Positions 25,945-35,853 of a stretch of 64,000 nt of DNA are shown here, in pieces. The stretch covers positions 1 to 64,000 of the forward strand of contig JAGXGE010000014.1 in the NCBI GenBank assembly GCA_024637015.1. The letters run 5' to 3'. Position 1 is the stretch's first letter. Every line of letters begins with the position of its first letter. Position numbers and translations under genes: made by a program. Under the pieces are notes generated by a model. It was not told where the DNA came from and ran no database searches. It was given only the letters and a program-made list of their open reading frames with translations. Source of the DNA: Aequorivita sp. Lineage in GTDB: Bacteria > Bacteroidota > Bacteroidia > Flavobacteriales > Flavobacteriaceae.

Positions 25945-26358
25945 TTATTTCACTGACTTTAATTTTAAGGTTCTACTTCCGTTTTTATTTTTTGTAATGT
26001 ATATATTGTCTGTTATTTTAGGCAAAAGTTTATCAATCTTTTCAGGCCATTCTATAAAAATATAATTCCCGCTATAAAGGTAATCTTCCACTCCAATATC
26101 ATAAGCCTCTACAACATTTTCAATTCTGTAAAAATCAAAATGGTAAATTATGTTTTGTGGTGTATGATATTCGTTCACAATTGAAAATGAAGGACTACTT
26201 GATATTTCATCAACGCCAAGTTGTTTGACAATCTCTTTAATCAACGTAGTTTTTCCAACCCCCATATCACCATAGAAAAGTAATATTTTTGAGGCTGTTG
26301 AGGCTAAGATCTGTTCAGCAACTTTGGAAATTTCGATTTGGGTATAAGTAAGTTCCAT
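25945..26358 (-). CDS. tsaE: tRNA threonylcarbamoyladenosine biosynthesis ATPase TsaE
   Basis: 137 residues. The P-loop GDMGVGKTT is at 30-38, followed by SSPSFSIVNEYHTP with the conserved Ser/Thr switch, then HFDFYRIENVVEAYDIGVEDYLYSGNYIFIEWPEK, the family signature. TsaE drives turnover of the TsaBD complex that makes t6A37 in ANN-decoding tRNAs. It follows porX on the same strand with an 87-base gap. This porX-tsaE-ald order is familiar in Flavobacteriia. Confidence 0.95.
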   Translation of the reverse strand: MELTYTQIEISKVAEQILASTASKILLFYGDMGVGKTTLIKEIVKQLGVDEISSSPSFSIVNEYHTPQNIIYHFDFYRIENVVEAYDIGVEDYLYSGNYIFIEWPEKIDKLLPKITDNIYITKNKNGSRTLKLKSVK

Positions 26359-26445
26359 AGTAAATGCGGAACGAATATAGAAAATTTATCAATTAAAACC
26401 GAAATTATCTATCAATTATCTAATTTTTAAGTATATATAAAAAAT

Positions 26446-27996
26446 TTATTTTGGCGTTAAGACCGCAAAAGGAATAATCATTTCTTCTAAAGAGACACCT
26501 CCATGTTGATATGTATTACGATAATAACTTACATAGTGATTGTAATTGTTTGGATATGCAAAAAAGTAATCCCCTTTTGCAAAAATAAAGGAACTGCTCA
26601 TATTTATTGTTGGCAAATTAATAGACTTAGGGTCCTTGGCTGCAAGCACTTCTTTATCCTCATAAGTCAAGCTTTTACCTGTTTTATACCTTAAATTTAA
26701 GCTAGTGTTTTTATCTCCAATAACCTTTGAAGGATTTTTCACATTGATGGTTCCGTGGTCCGTAGTTATTATTAATTTGAAACCTAAACGTGCCGCCTGT
26801 TGAATTACTTCCAGCAATGGGGAGTTTTTAAACCAACTTTGAGTCAATGAGCGATAGGATTTATCGTTGGAAGCCAATTCCTTAATTACCTCCATTTCGG
26901 TTTTAGAATGAGAAAGCATGTCCACAAAGTTATAGACCACAACGGTTAAATCTTCATCTTTATGACTTTTGAAGTTTTCGACAAGTTTTTTCCCCTGCTT
27001 TAAACTTGAAATTTTGTGATAACTCCAATTAAGGTTTAGTCCAAGTCGTTTCAGTTGTGCAGCAAGAAATTGTTCTTCTTTCATGTTTTTTCCACCTTCT
27101 TCGGTATCGTTCAACCATAAATCTGGATGTAATTTCTCCATCTCGCTAGGCATTAATCCAGAAAAAATTGCATTACGGGCATATTGAGTAGCAGTGGGCA
27201 AAATGCTGCAGAAAAGATCTTCGGATGTTTTTTTGTAAATATTTGCAACCGTTGGCTCGAAAGCTTTCCATTGATCAAACCTTAAATTGTCAACCACTAC
27301 TAAAAGAGTAGGGATGCCAGTTTGCAATTGCGGCTGAATTTTTTCTTTAAAAAGAGTGTGCGACATGGTGGGAGCCTCACTTGGATCATTAAACCACTTA
27401 GGATAATTTTTATCGATGAATTTGCAAAACTGGCTGTTGGCTTCAGTTTTTTGTGACTCCAAAATTTCAAACATTCCAGAATCTTCAATATTTTCCAGCT
27501 CCAATTCCCAATAAATTAATTTCTGATAAAGATCTTTCCATTCTTCAAAACTGTTCACCATGGAAAGATCCATTGCGATCTTTCTGAATTCTTGCTGATA
27601 GTTTGAAGTGGTTTTTTCCGAAATCAATCTGCTGTGATCCAGATTTTTTTTCAAACTCAAAAGAATTTGATGCGGATTTACAGGTTTTATAAGATAATCG
27701 GCAATTTTAGAACCGATGGCTTCTTCCATTATATATTCCTCTTCACTTTTAGTAATCATCACCACCGGAATGGAAGCTTGATGTTCCTTGATCTCTGCAA
27801 GTGTCTCAAGTCCGGTTAGTCCGGGCATGTTTTCATCTAAAAAAACAATATCGAAAGTTTCCTTTTTTATTTCTTCCAAAGCCTCTGTACCGCTTTGTGC
27901 AGTAGTTACTTTATAGTTTTTATTTTCAAGAAATATAATGTGTGGTTTAAGCAAATCAATCTCGTCATCTACCCATAGTACTTTTATGTCGCTCAT
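26446..27996 (-). CDS. porX: PorX: T9SS response regulator with PglZ phosphatase domain
   Basis: 516 residues. The N-terminal receiver (about 1-125) has acidic pocket D10/D11, phospho-acceptor D54 (FLDENMPG) and YLIKP. A helical linker and a C-terminal PglZ/alkaline-phosphatase-like domain (about 210-516) follow, with VVVDNLRFDQWKAF and TTDHGTINVKNP metal-site motifs. PorX works with the PorY kinase and sigma factor SigP to control type IX secretion genes in Porphyromonas. PorY is not in the window; the porQ gene at 10255 is a likely member of the same regulated system. Confidence 0.95.
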   Translation of the reverse strand: MSDIKVLWVDDEIDLLKPHIIFLENKNYKVTTAQSGTEALEEIKKETFDIVFLDENMPGLTGLETLAEIKEHQASIPVVMITKSEEEYIMEEAIGSKIADYLIKPVNPHQILLSLKKNLDHSRLISEKTTSNYQQEFRKIAMDLSMVNSFEEWKDLYQKLIYWELELENIEDSGMFEILESQKTEANSQFCKFIDKNYPKWFNDPSEAPTMSHTLFKEKIQPQLQTGIPTLLVVVDNLRFDQWKAFEPTVANIYKKTSEDLFCSILPTATQYARNAIFSGLMPSEMEKLHPDLWLNDTEEGGKNMKEEQFLAAQLKRLGLNLNWSYHKISSLKQGKKLVENFKSHKDEDLTVVVYNFVDMLSHSKTEMEVIKELASNDKSYRSLTQSWFKNSPLLEVIQQAARLGFKLIITTDHGTINVKNPSKVIGDKNTSLNLRYKTGKSLTYEDKEVLAAKDPKSINLPTINMSSSFIFAKGDYFFAYPNNYNHYVSYYRNTYQHGGVSLEEMIIPFAVLTPK

Positions 27997-28151
27997 ATAT
28001 GTATATTTGTCTTTATACTCCGAAGTTTTAGCGTGGGAGTATTGTTAAATTCAATTTGTAAATAATTCTGCACAGTTGCGAAGAATTTTCTTCAAAAATA
28101 GTCTTGAATTATTCCAAAAAAATTTTGAAGCTATTAATTTAAAGTTAAAGT

Positions 28152-29396
28152 TTGAAAACCCTTCCCAAGCTTAAAATCATTAACGATCCAATCTATGGTT
28201 TTATTACTATACCCAGCAAATCGGTATTTGATTTGATGGAGCATAAATATTTCCAAAGACTCCGCCGTATTTCACAAATGGGCTTTTCGTATATCGTTTA
28301 TCCCGGAGCTCACCACACGCGTTTTCATCATGCTTTGGGCGCTATGTTTTTAATGCAAAAAGCCGTACAAGTACTTCATTCAAAGGGAGTAAACATTTCT
28401 GAAAAGGAGGAGGAAGCATTATATATAGCCATTCTTTTGCATGATATTGGCCATGGCCCTTTTTCACATGCAATGGAAAATAGTATTGTTGAAAACATAA
28501 GTCACGAGCAAATTTCATTGCTTTTTATGGAAGCATTGAACCGAAAGTTTAACAAGGGATTAACGCTGGCCATTCAAATATTCAAAGATGAATACTCGCG
28601 TAAATTCCTGCATCAATTGGTTTCTGGTCAGTTGGATATGGACCGACTGGATTATTTGAAACGCGACAGTTTTTATACGGGCGTTCCCGAAGGAACGGTA
28701 AACGCGCAACGTTTGATAGCAATGCTAAACGTGAAAAATGATGCTTTGGTAGTTGAGGAAAAAGGAATTTATTCTGTTGAAAGTTTCATCATTTCCCGAA
28801 GGTTGATGTACTGGCAAGTATATCTGCATAAAACTGGGATTGTGGCAGAGCAGCTTTTAGTAAGGGTATTGAAGCGGGCAAAACAATTAACAGCAAAAGG
28901 AATAGATCTTCCTTCGAGTGAAGGATTACGCTTTTTTCTTAAAAATAATATCAATTTAAATGATTTTTCGGATGAAGTGCTTGATACTTTTTCAAAATTA
29001 GACGATTATGATATTATTTCAGCGATGAAAGTATGGGTGGGTAACGATGATTTTGTTTTGAAAAACCTTTCAAAAATGCTACTTAACAGAGATCTGCTAA
29101 AAGTGAAAGTAAAACCGGAGCCTTTTTCTACCCTAAAGTTAGAAGAGAAAAGAAGTGCTTTGATTGAAACTTTTAAAATTTCCGAAGAAGAGGCATCCTT
29201 TTTTGTTTTCACAGGCAAATTGGAAAACCAAGCTTATAGTATGGAAAAGGATACCATCAATTTATTGAAGAAAAACGGGAAGATTATTGACGTTGCAAAA
29301 GCTAGCGACCAACTGAATTTGGAGGCGCTTTCAAAATCTGTAGTCAAATACTATATGTGCTATCCAAAAAACAATAAGGATAGCTATCGAGGCTAA
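28152..29396 (+). CDS. HD-domain phosphohydrolase
   Basis: 414 residues starting at TTG 28152. This start gives the usual N-terminus of flavobacterial homologues (KLKIINDPIYGFI), and no ATG precedes it in frame. The HD metal-binding residues are H59/H60 (TRFHHALG), H97-D98 (LLHDIGHGPFSHAME) and a later Asp in GQLDMDRLDYLKRD. This is the SAMHD1/dNTPase-like HD branch, probably a nucleotide triphosphohydrolase, although no activity is established for this clade. It stands divergent from porX and upstream of the lipid A genes. Confidence 0.9.
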   Translation: MKTLPKLKIINDPIYGFITIPSKSVFDLMEHKYFQRLRRISQMGFSYIVYPGAHHTRFHHALGAMFLMQKAVQVLHSKGVNISEKEEEALYIAILLHDIGHGPFSHAMENSIVENISHEQISLLFMEALNRKFNKGLTLAIQIFKDEYSRKFLHQLVSGQLDMDRLDYLKRDSFYTGVPEGTVNAQRLIAMLNVKNDALVVEEKGIYSVESFIISRRLMYWQVYLHKTGIVAEQLLVRVLKRAKQLTAKGIDLPSSEGLRFFLKNNINLNDFSDEVLDTFSKLDDYDIISAMKVWVGNDDFVLKNLSKMLLNRDLLKVKVKPEPFSTLKLEEKRSALIETFKISEEEASFFVFTGKLENQAYSMEKDTINLLKKNGKIIDVAKASDQLNLEALSKSVVKYYMCYPKNNKDSYRG

Positions 29397-29421
29397 ATCC
29401 TTTTTTTCTATTTTTGCAAGA

Positions 29422-29520
29422 ATGAAAACTTTCGACCGACATCTAATTCATTTAAAAAACACTGTTTTGTGGGTGACCATAATTTGCAGTTCGGTTAATA
29501 AAACCCAACACGCCCGATGA
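29422..29520 (+). CDS. Possible 32-residue upstream ORF coupled to lpxD
   Basis: The ATG at 29422 opens a 32-codon frame whose TGA overlaps the lpxD ATG (ATGA). A -7-like TATTTTTG at 29409-29416 lies just before it, so a transcript would begin at or near this ATG. The peptide (begins [13 protein letters not shown], ends NKTQHAR) has no recognised motif. It could be a leader that couples translation to lpxD, or chance. Confidence 0.3.
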   Translation: MKTFDRHLIHLKNTVLWVTIICSSVNKTQHAR

Positions 29521-30542
29521 AATTTACAGCAGCCCAAATAGCAGGAATTTTAAATGGTACGGTAGACGGCGATGAAGGAGTAGAAGTTTCGAAACTTGCA
29601 AAAATTGAAGAAGGTAGCAAAGGCAGTCTAACCTTTCTTGCCAACCCAAAATACACTCATTATATATATTCCACCCAAGCTTCAATTACAATCGTAAATA
29701 ATGATTTTTCTGCATCGGGTGATTTGTCCACTACACTTATTCGAGTAGAAAATGCATATAAAGCCTTTTCACAATTGCTAGAATATTACAACCAAGTAAA
29801 AATGAATAAGACCGGAATTGAAAATCCAGTTTTCATTTCAGAAAGTGCCAAGTACGGTGAAAATTTGTATTTAGGCGCTTTTACATATATAGGAGAAAAT
29901 GTAAAAATTGGTGATAATGTAAAAATTTATCCGAATGTATATTTAGGAGATAATGTAACGGTCGGAAATAATACTATTTTATTCACAGGCGCCAAAATCT
30001 ATTCCGAAACGCTAATAGGTGAATCTTGCGTAATAAACAGTGGGGTTGTTATTGGTGCTGATGGTTTTGGGTTTACCCCAAATGAAAAAGGAGAATACAA
30101 TAAAGTTCCACAAACTGGCAATGTAATTATTGAAGATAACGTTGATATTGGTCCAGGTACAACTATAGATCGTGCTACTTTGGGATCAACTGTAATCAAA
30201 AAAGGTGTAAAACTGGATAATCAAATTCAGATAGCACACAATGTTACCATCGGCGAAAATACTGTGATTGCTGCTCAAACGGGTATTGCTGGTTCTACCA
30301 AAATAGGAAAAAATTGTATTATTGGTGGCCAAGTAGGTATTGCTGGCCATATTGTTATTGGCAACAATGTAAAAATTCAGGCACAGAGTGGAATAGGAAG
30401 AAATGTGAAGGATGATGAAACCCTGCAAGGTTCACCGGCTTTGAATTATGGTGATTTTAATAAAAGTTATGTACATTTTAAAAACCTTCCCAAAATAATG
30501 GATAGGTTCAATATAGTTGAAAAAAAGCTCGATAATGAATGA
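29517..30542 (+). CDS. lpxD: UDP-3-O-acylglucosamine N-acyltransferase LpxD
   Basis: Third step of lipid A synthesis: transfers a 3-hydroxyacyl chain from ACP to the 2-amino group of UDP-3-O-acylglucosamine. 341 residues. The N-terminal uridine-binding domain (1-100) opens [20 protein letters not shown] long left-handed beta-helix of hexapeptide repeats (about 110-310) follows, with catalytic His in [14 protein letters not shown], and a C-terminal helix. It is the first gene of the lpx block and overlaps the next gene by 8 bases. Confidence 0.96.
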   Translation: MKFTAAQIAGILNGTVDGDEGVEVSKLAKIEEGSKGSLTFLANPKYTHYIYSTQASITIVNNDFSASGDLSTTLIRVENAYKAFSQLLEYYNQVKMNKTGIENPVFISESAKYGENLYLGAFTYIGENVKIGDNVKIYPNVYLGDNVTVGNNTILFTGAKIYSETLIGESCVINSGVVIGADGFGFTPNEKGEYNKVPQTGNVIIEDNVDIGPGTTIDRATLGSTVIKKGVKLDNQIQIAHNVTIGENTVIAAQTGIAGSTKIGKNCIIGGQVGIAGHIVIGNNVKIQAQSGIGRNVKDDETLQGSPALNYGDFNKSYVHFKNLPKIMDRFNIVEKKLDNE

Positions 30543-31941
30543 AAGTGTTGTAAAACAGCGCACCATTGGTAAGGAGATTTCGCTTACTGGAGTCGGTTTG
30601 CATACAGGCAAAGAGGTAACAATAACCTTTAAGCCTGCACCCGAAAATCACGGATATACCTTTGTGAGAACCGATTTGGAGGGACATCCCGTAATTGAAG
30701 CAGATGCAAATTTTGTGGTTAATACCCAGCGGGGCACAAATTTGGAAAAATGCGGGGTTAAAATACAAACTTCGGAACACGTTCTTGCAGCATTGGTAGG
30801 ACTTGAGGTTGATAACTGTATTATGGAACTGAACGCTTCCGAACCGCCTATTATGGATGGCTCCTCAAAGTTTTTTGTGGAAGCGGTGGAATTGGCTGGA
30901 GTAGTGGAGCAAGATGCTACACGGGAAGAATATGTTGTTAAAGAAGTTATTTCCTATTTGGATGAAGAAACCGGAAGCGAAATAATCGTGATGCCTGCTG
31001 ATGAATACCAAGTAACCACAATGGTGGATTTTGGAACAAAGGTTTTGGGCACACAGAATGCTTCTCTAAAACATCTTTCAGATTTTAAAGATGAAATTGC
31101 CAACGCAAGAACCTTCAGTTTTCTTCACGAAATTGAAATGTTGCTTGAAAATGGACTAATAAAAGGAGGCGATCTAAACAATGCGATTGTTTACGTTGAT
31201 AAAGAATTGTCCCCGAGCACAATGGACAAGCTCCGAACTGCTTTCGGAAAGGACTCAATCTCCGTTAAGCCTAACGGTATTTTAGACAATCTTACCCTTC
31301 ACTATCCAAATGAAGCTGCAAGACATAAACTTCTGGATGTTGTGGGAGATTTGGCATTGGTAGGTACACGCATACGCGGAAAAGTTATTGCTAACAAACC
31401 GGGACATTTCGTAAACACTCAGTTTGCTAAAAAACTTTCAAAAATCATAAAGTTGGAAGCTCGAAACAACATTCCAAAATTTGATATCAGCAAACCACCT
31501 GTAAAAGACGTAAACCAGATTATGGCAATGCTTCCGCATAGACCGCCATTTTTATTGGTTGATAAAATTATGGAAATGAGCGACACACACGTTGTGGGCC
31601 TCAAAAATGTAACGATGAATGAACCCTTCTTTGTGGGTCACTTTCCCGGGGCACCGGTAATGCCAGGCGTTCTGATAGTTGAGGCAATGGCCCAGACAGG
31701 AGGAATTTTGGCACTAAGCACCGTTCCAGACCCAGAAAACTATCTCACGTTTTTTATGAAAATAAATAATGTGAAGTTTAAGCAACAGGTAAACCCAGGG
31801 GATACCTTAATTTTTGTATTGAAATTAATCTCTCCCATTCGCCGTGGAATAGTGCATATGCAAGGAAACGCTTATGCAAATGATAAATTGGTAACCGAGG
31901 CCGAATTGATGGCCCAAATGGTAAAAACAAAAAACTTATAG
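30535..31941 (+). CDS. lpxC-fabZ: Fused LpxC deacetylase / FabZ 3-hydroxyacyl-ACP dehydratase
   Basis: 468 residues from ATG 30535; a TTG at 30517 would extend it into lpxD. The LpxC part (about 1-295) deacetylates UDP-3-O-acyl-GlcNAc, the committed lipid A step, with Zn site SEHVLAAL and [10 protein letters not shown]...GHFVNT. The FabZ part (about 320-468) has [11 protein letters not shown] and [20 protein letters not shown] with the catalytic His and Glu. Fusion places the enzyme that consumes 3-hydroxyacyl precursors for fatty acid synthesis beside the lipid A enzyme, and it is the normal Bacteroidota arrangement. Confidence 0.97.
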   Translation: MNESVVKQRTIGKEISLTGVGLHTGKEVTITFKPAPENHGYTFVRTDLEGHPVIEADANFVVNTQRGTNLEKCGVKIQTSEHVLAALVGLEVDNCIMELNASEPPIMDGSSKFFVEAVELAGVVEQDATREEYVVKEVISYLDEETGSEIIVMPADEYQVTTMVDFGTKVLGTQNASLKHLSDFKDEIANARTFSFLHEIEMLLENGLIKGGDLNNAIVYVDKELSPSTMDKLRTAFGKDSISVKPNGILDNLTLHYPNEAARHKLLDVVGDLALVGTRIRGKVIANKPGHFVNTQFAKKLSKIIKLEARNNIPKFDISKPPVKDVNQIMAMLPHRPPFLLVDKIMEMSDTHVVGLKNVTMNEPFFVGHFPGAPVMPGVLIVEAMAQTGGILALSTVPDPENYLTFFMKINNVKFKQQVNPGDTLIFVLKLISPIRRGIVHMQGNAYANDKLVTEAELMAQMVKTKNL

Positions 31942-32028
31942 ATGAACCTAGCATTTGTGAAAAAATGTCTTGAAATGAATATGATAATGCACGAACATTT
32001 CACCTATAAAAAACAATAAACAAGAGAA

Positions 32029-32814
32029 ATGAATCAACCACTTGCATACGTCCACCCGGGCGCAAAAATAGCCAAAAACGTTGTAATTGAGCCATTTACA
32101 ACCATACATAACAATGTTATAATTGGTGAAGGAACATGGATTGGAAGCAACGTAACCATTATGGAAGGTGCACGAATCGGTAAAAATTGTAATATTTTTC
32201 CGGGAGCAGTAATTTCTGCAATTCCGCAGGATTTGAAATTTAAGGATGAAGACACCACTGCTGAAATTGGAGACGGCACAACCATTCGTGAATACGTAAC
32301 AATTAACCGCGGAACCACAGATCGCGGGAAAACCGTTGTAGGCAAAAATTGTTGGATTATGGCCTATTGCCACATTGCACACGACTGCATTGTGGGCGAC
32401 AATTGTATTTTCAGCAATAACAGTACGCTGGCTGGACACGTAACCGTAGGCGATTACGTGATTTTGGCAGGAATGACTGCTGTTCATCAATTTTGTATGA
32501 TTGGCAATCACGCCTTTGTTACCGGAGGTTCCTTAGTAAGAAAAGATGTTCCACCTTTTGTAAAAGCCGCTCGCGAGCCACTTAGTTATGTTGGTATTAA
32601 CTCTATTGGTTTAAGAAGAAGAGGTTTTACGTCACAAAAAATTACCGAAGTACAGAATATTTACAGATTGCTATATCAAAAAAATTATAATACCACTCAA
32701 GCAACGGAAATCATTGAGGCTGAAATGGAAGCCACTCCAGAGAGAGATGAAATCCTTCAGTTTATCAAAAATTCCAAAAGAGGAATTATGAAAGGCTATT
32801 TCAATTCAAATTAA
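32029..32814 (+). CDS. lpxA: UDP-N-acetylglucosamine acyltransferase
   Basis: First lipid A step: O-acylation of UDP-GlcNAc. 261 residues with a hexapeptide beta-helix for the first 190 residues, the catalytic His in MAYCHIAHDCIVGDN, AGMTAVHQFCMIGNHAF, then the helical C-terminal domain beginning YVGINSIGLRRRGFT. It starts 87 bases after lpxC-fabZ and is followed by efp in 22 bases, so it probably shares the operon. Confidence 0.97.
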   Translation: MNQPLAYVHPGAKIAKNVVIEPFTTIHNNVIIGEGTWIGSNVTIMEGARIGKNCNIFPGAVISAIPQDLKFKDEDTTAEIGDGTTIREYVTINRGTTDRGKTVVGKNCWIMAYCHIAHDCIVGDNCIFSNNSTLAGHVTVGDYVILAGMTAVHQFCMIGNHAFVTGGSLVRKDVPPFVKAAREPLSYVGINSIGLRRRGFTSQKITEVQNIYRLLYQKNYNTTQATEIIEAEMEATPERDEILQFIKNSKRGIMKGYFNSN

Positions 32815-32836
32815 ACCCTAAAATACAACCCAATTA

Positions 32837-33403
32837 ATGGCAACATCATCAGATATTAGAAAAGGACTTTGTATCCGCTATAACAACGACATTTATAAAA
32901 TTATTGAATTCCTTCACGTAAAACCTGGGAAGGGACCTGCATTTGTTCGTACTAAAATGAAAAGTGTTACCTCAGGAAAAGTTTTAGATAATACCTTTTC
33001 AGCAGGTCATAAAATAGATGATGTTAGAGTTGAAACCCACAAGTTTCAATATCTTTATAGTGAAGGCGAATTCTATCATTTTATGAATACGGAAGATTAT
33101 TCGCAAATTCGTTTAATGAGAGAAATTTTAGATACTCCAGAACTGATGAAGGAAGGTGAAATAGTTACCGTGCTTATAAATACCGAAGACGGCGCCCCAC
33201 TTTCTGTTGATATGCCTGCACACGTAGTTTTGGAAGTAACTTCAACTGAACCAGGGGTAAAAGGAAATACTGCTACAAATGCTACAAAACCAGCAATTGT
33301 TGAAACAGGCGCTGAAATAAACGTTCCACTTTTCATAAATGAAGGTGACAAAATCCGAATTGATACCGAAAAAGGCCATTATCAGGAGCGGATGAAGGAA
33401 TAA
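32837..33403 (+). CDS. efp: Translation elongation factor P
   Basis: Relieves ribosome stalling at polyproline. 188 residues in three beta-barrel domains. The tip of domain I reads HVKPGKGPAF with the modifiable lysine at K32. I see no epmA or epmB nearby. The C-terminal domain ends with DKIRIDTEKGHYQERMKE. Its placement inside the lpx block is a conserved flavobacterial order. Confidence 0.97.
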   Translation: MATSSDIRKGLCIRYNNDIYKIIEFLHVKPGKGPAFVRTKMKSVTSGKVLDNTFSAGHKIDDVRVETHKFQYLYSEGEFYHFMNTEDYSQIRLMREILDTPELMKEGEIVTVLINTEDGAPLSVDMPAHVVLEVTSTEPGVKGNTATNATKPAIVETGAEINVPLFINEGDKIRIDTEKGHYQERMKE

Positions 33404-33447
33404 TTAAGTTTGCAGTAGGTGTTAAAATAAACTAAAAATAATAAATC

Positions 33448-34386
33448 TTGAAATTCCCAATTCCCCAGACCCTTGAAAATATTGCAGTCATAATTGGCTC
33501 TGACTATGTTGGAGAAGCAAATTTTCCAGTTTTTGGAATGAATGAAATTCATGTAGTACAACCCGGAGATATTGTTTTTGTGGACCATCCGAAATATTAC
33601 GACAAGGCTTTGCAATCTCAGGCGACAGTAATTCTTATTAATAAAGAAGTTGACTGTCCTGTGGGAAAAGCATTGCTGATTTCCGAAGATCCGTTTCGCG
33701 ATTTTAATAAATTGACGCATCATTTTATGCCTTTCCAAAGCGCCAATAGCGCCATTTCCGAATCTGCAGAAATAGGAGAGGGCACTGTAATCCAGCCCAA
33801 TGTTTTTGTTGGAAATAACGTGAAAATAGGCCGCGATTGTCTAATCCATTCCAACGTTTGTATATACGACAATACGGTTATAGGTAACAATGTAACAATA
33901 CACGCCGGAACGGTTTTGGGCGGAGATGCATTCTACTATAAAAACCGTCCCGAAAAATTCGATAAGCTTTTAAGCGGCGGAAACGTAGTGATTGAAGACA
34001 ATGTGGACCTCGGTGCGCTTTGCACGATAGATAAAGGCGTTACAGCTTCAACCACCATTGGGGAAGGCTCAAAGCTGGATAACCAAGTTCAAGTGGGTCA
34101 CGATACAATCATCGGGAAACGTTGTTTGATTGCTTCACAAGTTGGTATTGCAGGCTGTGTGTTGATTGAGGATTTTGTGGTAATTTGGGGTCAAGTGGGC
34201 ATCACTAGCGGCATAACCATCGGAGAAAAAGCAGTTATTTCTGCACAAAGCGGAGTGAGTAAATCATTGCCAGGAAACAAGGCATATTTCGGAACTCCTG
34301 CGGATGATTTTAGAACTAAATACAAGGAATTAGCTTCCATAAAGCTCATTCCGGATATAATAAAAAAATTGGATGAATTATCATGA
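33448..34386 (+). CDS. Second LpxD-like N-acyltransferase
   Basis: 312 residues starting at TTG 33448; no ATG gives the usual MKFPxPQTL opening. It has an N-terminal LpxD-type domain and a beta-helix with His in QVQVGHDTIIGKRCLIASQVGIAGC. It differs from the LpxD at 29517 in length and in a KNRPEKFDKLLSGGNV loop. A second LpxD-like gene is commonly present in Flavobacteriia. Whether it acts on lipid A or another acylated sugar is unknown. It overlaps the next gene by 4 bases (ATGA). Confidence 0.87.
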   Translation: MKFPIPQTLENIAVIIGSDYVGEANFPVFGMNEIHVVQPGDIVFVDHPKYYDKALQSQATVILINKEVDCPVGKALLISEDPFRDFNKLTHHFMPFQSANSAISESAEIGEGTVIQPNVFVGNNVKIGRDCLIHSNVCIYDNTVIGNNVTIHAGTVLGGDAFYYKNRPEKFDKLLSGGNVVIEDNVDLGALCTIDKGVTASTTIGEGSKLDNQVQVGHDTIIGKRCLIASQVGIAGCVLIEDFVVIWGQVGITSGITIGEKAVISAQSGVSKSLPGNKAYFGTPADDFRTKYKELASIKLIPDIIKKLDELS

Positions 34387-34796
34387 GTAAGAAGGCAAAA
34401 GAAATAGTAAGGGATTTTTATAGATCAGATATATTAAGAGATGAAACAGTTTTGGAACGCTTCTTCCATCCAGAATTGGTTCTTATTTGGAACAGCGCAA
34501 ACGGTATGTCAATCATGCATTATGAAGATATTGTAAGCTTTTTTGGAGAAGTGAGAAGGTCTTATAACGACTTGAGGGTAGAAGTAAGCCATTTATTGGC
34601 AGATGGACCTCACGTTACTATTCGCTATAAATATTACATTCGCACTATGGAAAATCCTGATGAAGAATTGGGGATAGCACATTTCATTGCCATTTGGGAA
34701 ATAAAAGACGATAAAATCTATAGAGGGTATCAGATTAGTCAACCAGTAACAGATAAAGATGATACCAATGAAAGTTACCACAGAGTTAAGGTTTAA
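34383..34796 (+). CDS. NTF2/SnoaL-like protein
   Basis: 137 residues in the cone-shaped NTF2-like fold: helices VRDFYRSDILRDETVLERFFHPEL, then strands LVLIWNSANG, RVEVSHLLADGPHVTIRYKYYIR and AHFIAIWEIKDDKIYRGYQISQP. No catalytic residues can be assigned, and many such proteins are small-ligand-binding. The ATGA overlap ties its translation to the LpxD-like gene before it. Confidence 0.83.
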   Translation: MSKKAKEIVRDFYRSDILRDETVLERFFHPELVLIWNSANGMSIMHYEDIVSFFGEVRRSYNDLRVEVSHLLADGPHVTIRYKYYIRTMENPDEELGIAHFIAIWEIKDDKIYRGYQISQPVTDKDDTNESYHRVKV

Positions 34797-34824
34797 TATC
34801 TTTTAAACCCGTCAACAAAAGCCG

Positions 34825-34832
34825 TATCTTTG
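34825..34832 (+). promoter_or_regulatory. Probable sucD promoter (-7 box TATCTTTG)
   Basis: TATCTTTG fits TAnnTTTG exactly. TTT at 34801-34804 stands about where the -33 TTG would be. Transcription from about 34839 would give a leader of about 70 bases to the sucD ATG at 34908. Confidence 0.5.
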
Positions 34833-34907
34833 TGGCAATTCTTAAAAAACAATCCAAAGTTTTTATTTGAACAATTCAATAAAATAATAAATAGAAAATA
34901 CTTAAAA

Positions 34908-35780
34908 ATGAGCGTTTTAGTAAATAAAAATTCAAAAATAATAGTTCAAGGTTTCACAGGTAGTGAAGGTACTTTTCACGCCGAACAAATGATTGAGTAT
35001 GGAACCAATGTAGTAGGAGGGGTAACCCCAGGAAAAGGTGGCCAAAAACATTTGGACAGGCCTGTTTTCAATACCGTTTCAGAAGCAGTTGAAAAAACTG
35101 GTGCAGATACAACTATTATTTTTGTTCCGCCTGCATTTGCTGCAGATGCCATTATGGAGGCCGCAGACGCAGGTATTAAGGTGATTATAACTATTACCGA
35201 AGGAATCCCAGTTAAAGATATGATTACTGCTTCAGATTATATAAAAGATAGGGATTGCCGTCTTATCGGCCCTAACTGTCCAGGTGTTATTACTCCCGGC
35301 GAAGCAAAAGTAGGTATCATGCCAGGTTTTGTTTTCAAAAAAGGAACAGTGGGTATTGTTTCAAAATCTGGAACGCTTACCTATGAAGCTGCTGATCAAG
35401 TTGTGAAACAAGGTCTTGGAATCACTACCGCAATTGGAATTGGTGGAGATCCAATCATTGGAACTACAACAAAACAAGCACTAGAGATGCTTATTATGGA
35501 CCCTGAAAGCGAAGCTGTTGTAATGATCGGCGAGATTGGAGGTCAATTGGAAATAGATGCTGCCAACTGGTATAAGAATAGCGGTATTAAAAAACCGGTA
35601 ATCGGTTTCATCGCTGGAGAAACTGCACCTGCAGGACGTACAATGGGTCATGCAGGAGCAATCGTTGGTGGAAGTGATGACACCGCGCAGGCAAAGAAAA
35701 AAGTAATGCGCGAATGTGGCATTCACGTTGTGGAATCCCCTGCGGAAATTGGAAAGAAAGTAAAGGAAGTATTAGGCTAA
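34908..35780 (+). CDS. sucD: Succinyl-CoA synthetase alpha subunit
   Basis: TCA cycle, substrate-level phosphorylation. 290 residues from ATG 34908, the usual length; upstream codons are part of the leader. The CoA-binding Rossmann domain starts SVLVNKNSKIIVQGFTGSEG, and the active-site phosphohistidine is in MGHAGAIVGG near the C-terminus. The beta subunit (sucC) is not in the window, as is common in Bacteroidota. Own promoter and terminator. Confidence 0.97.
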   Translation: MSVLVNKNSKIIVQGFTGSEGTFHAEQMIEYGTNVVGGVTPGKGGQKHLDRPVFNTVSEAVEKTGADTTIIFVPPAFAADAIMEAADAGIKVIITITEGIPVKDMITASDYIKDRDCRLIGPNCPGVITPGEAKVGIMPGFVFKKGTVGIVSKSGTLTYEAADQVVKQGLGITTAIGIGGDPIIGTTTKQALEMLIMDPESEAVVMIGEIGGQLEIDAANWYKNSGIKKPVIGFIAGETAPAGRTMGHAGAIVGGSDDTAQAKKKVMRECGIHVVESPAEIGKKVKEVLG

Positions 35781-35802
35781 TACTATAAAATATTTAAAAA
35801 AA

Positions 35803-35830
35803 ACTCTGTGAAATTCACAGGGTTTTTTTT
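35803..35830 (+). terminator. Terminator after sucD
   Basis: The stem ACTCTGTG/CACAGGGT has loop AAATT and then T8, starting 23 bases after the sucD stop. Confidence 0.88.
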
Positions 35831-35853
35831 ATGGAGAACCCGCAACCTTTTGT

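Noticed and set aside
30517-30534. Upstream TTG start for lpxC-fabZ
   Set aside because: Would extend into lpxD; ATG at 30535 fits the LpxC N-terminus.
31948-32511. Open frame of 187 codons on the reverse strand over lpxA
   Set aside because: Opposite a clear, full-length LpxA; the long frame follows from hexapeptide repeat codon bias, and the protein has no domain.
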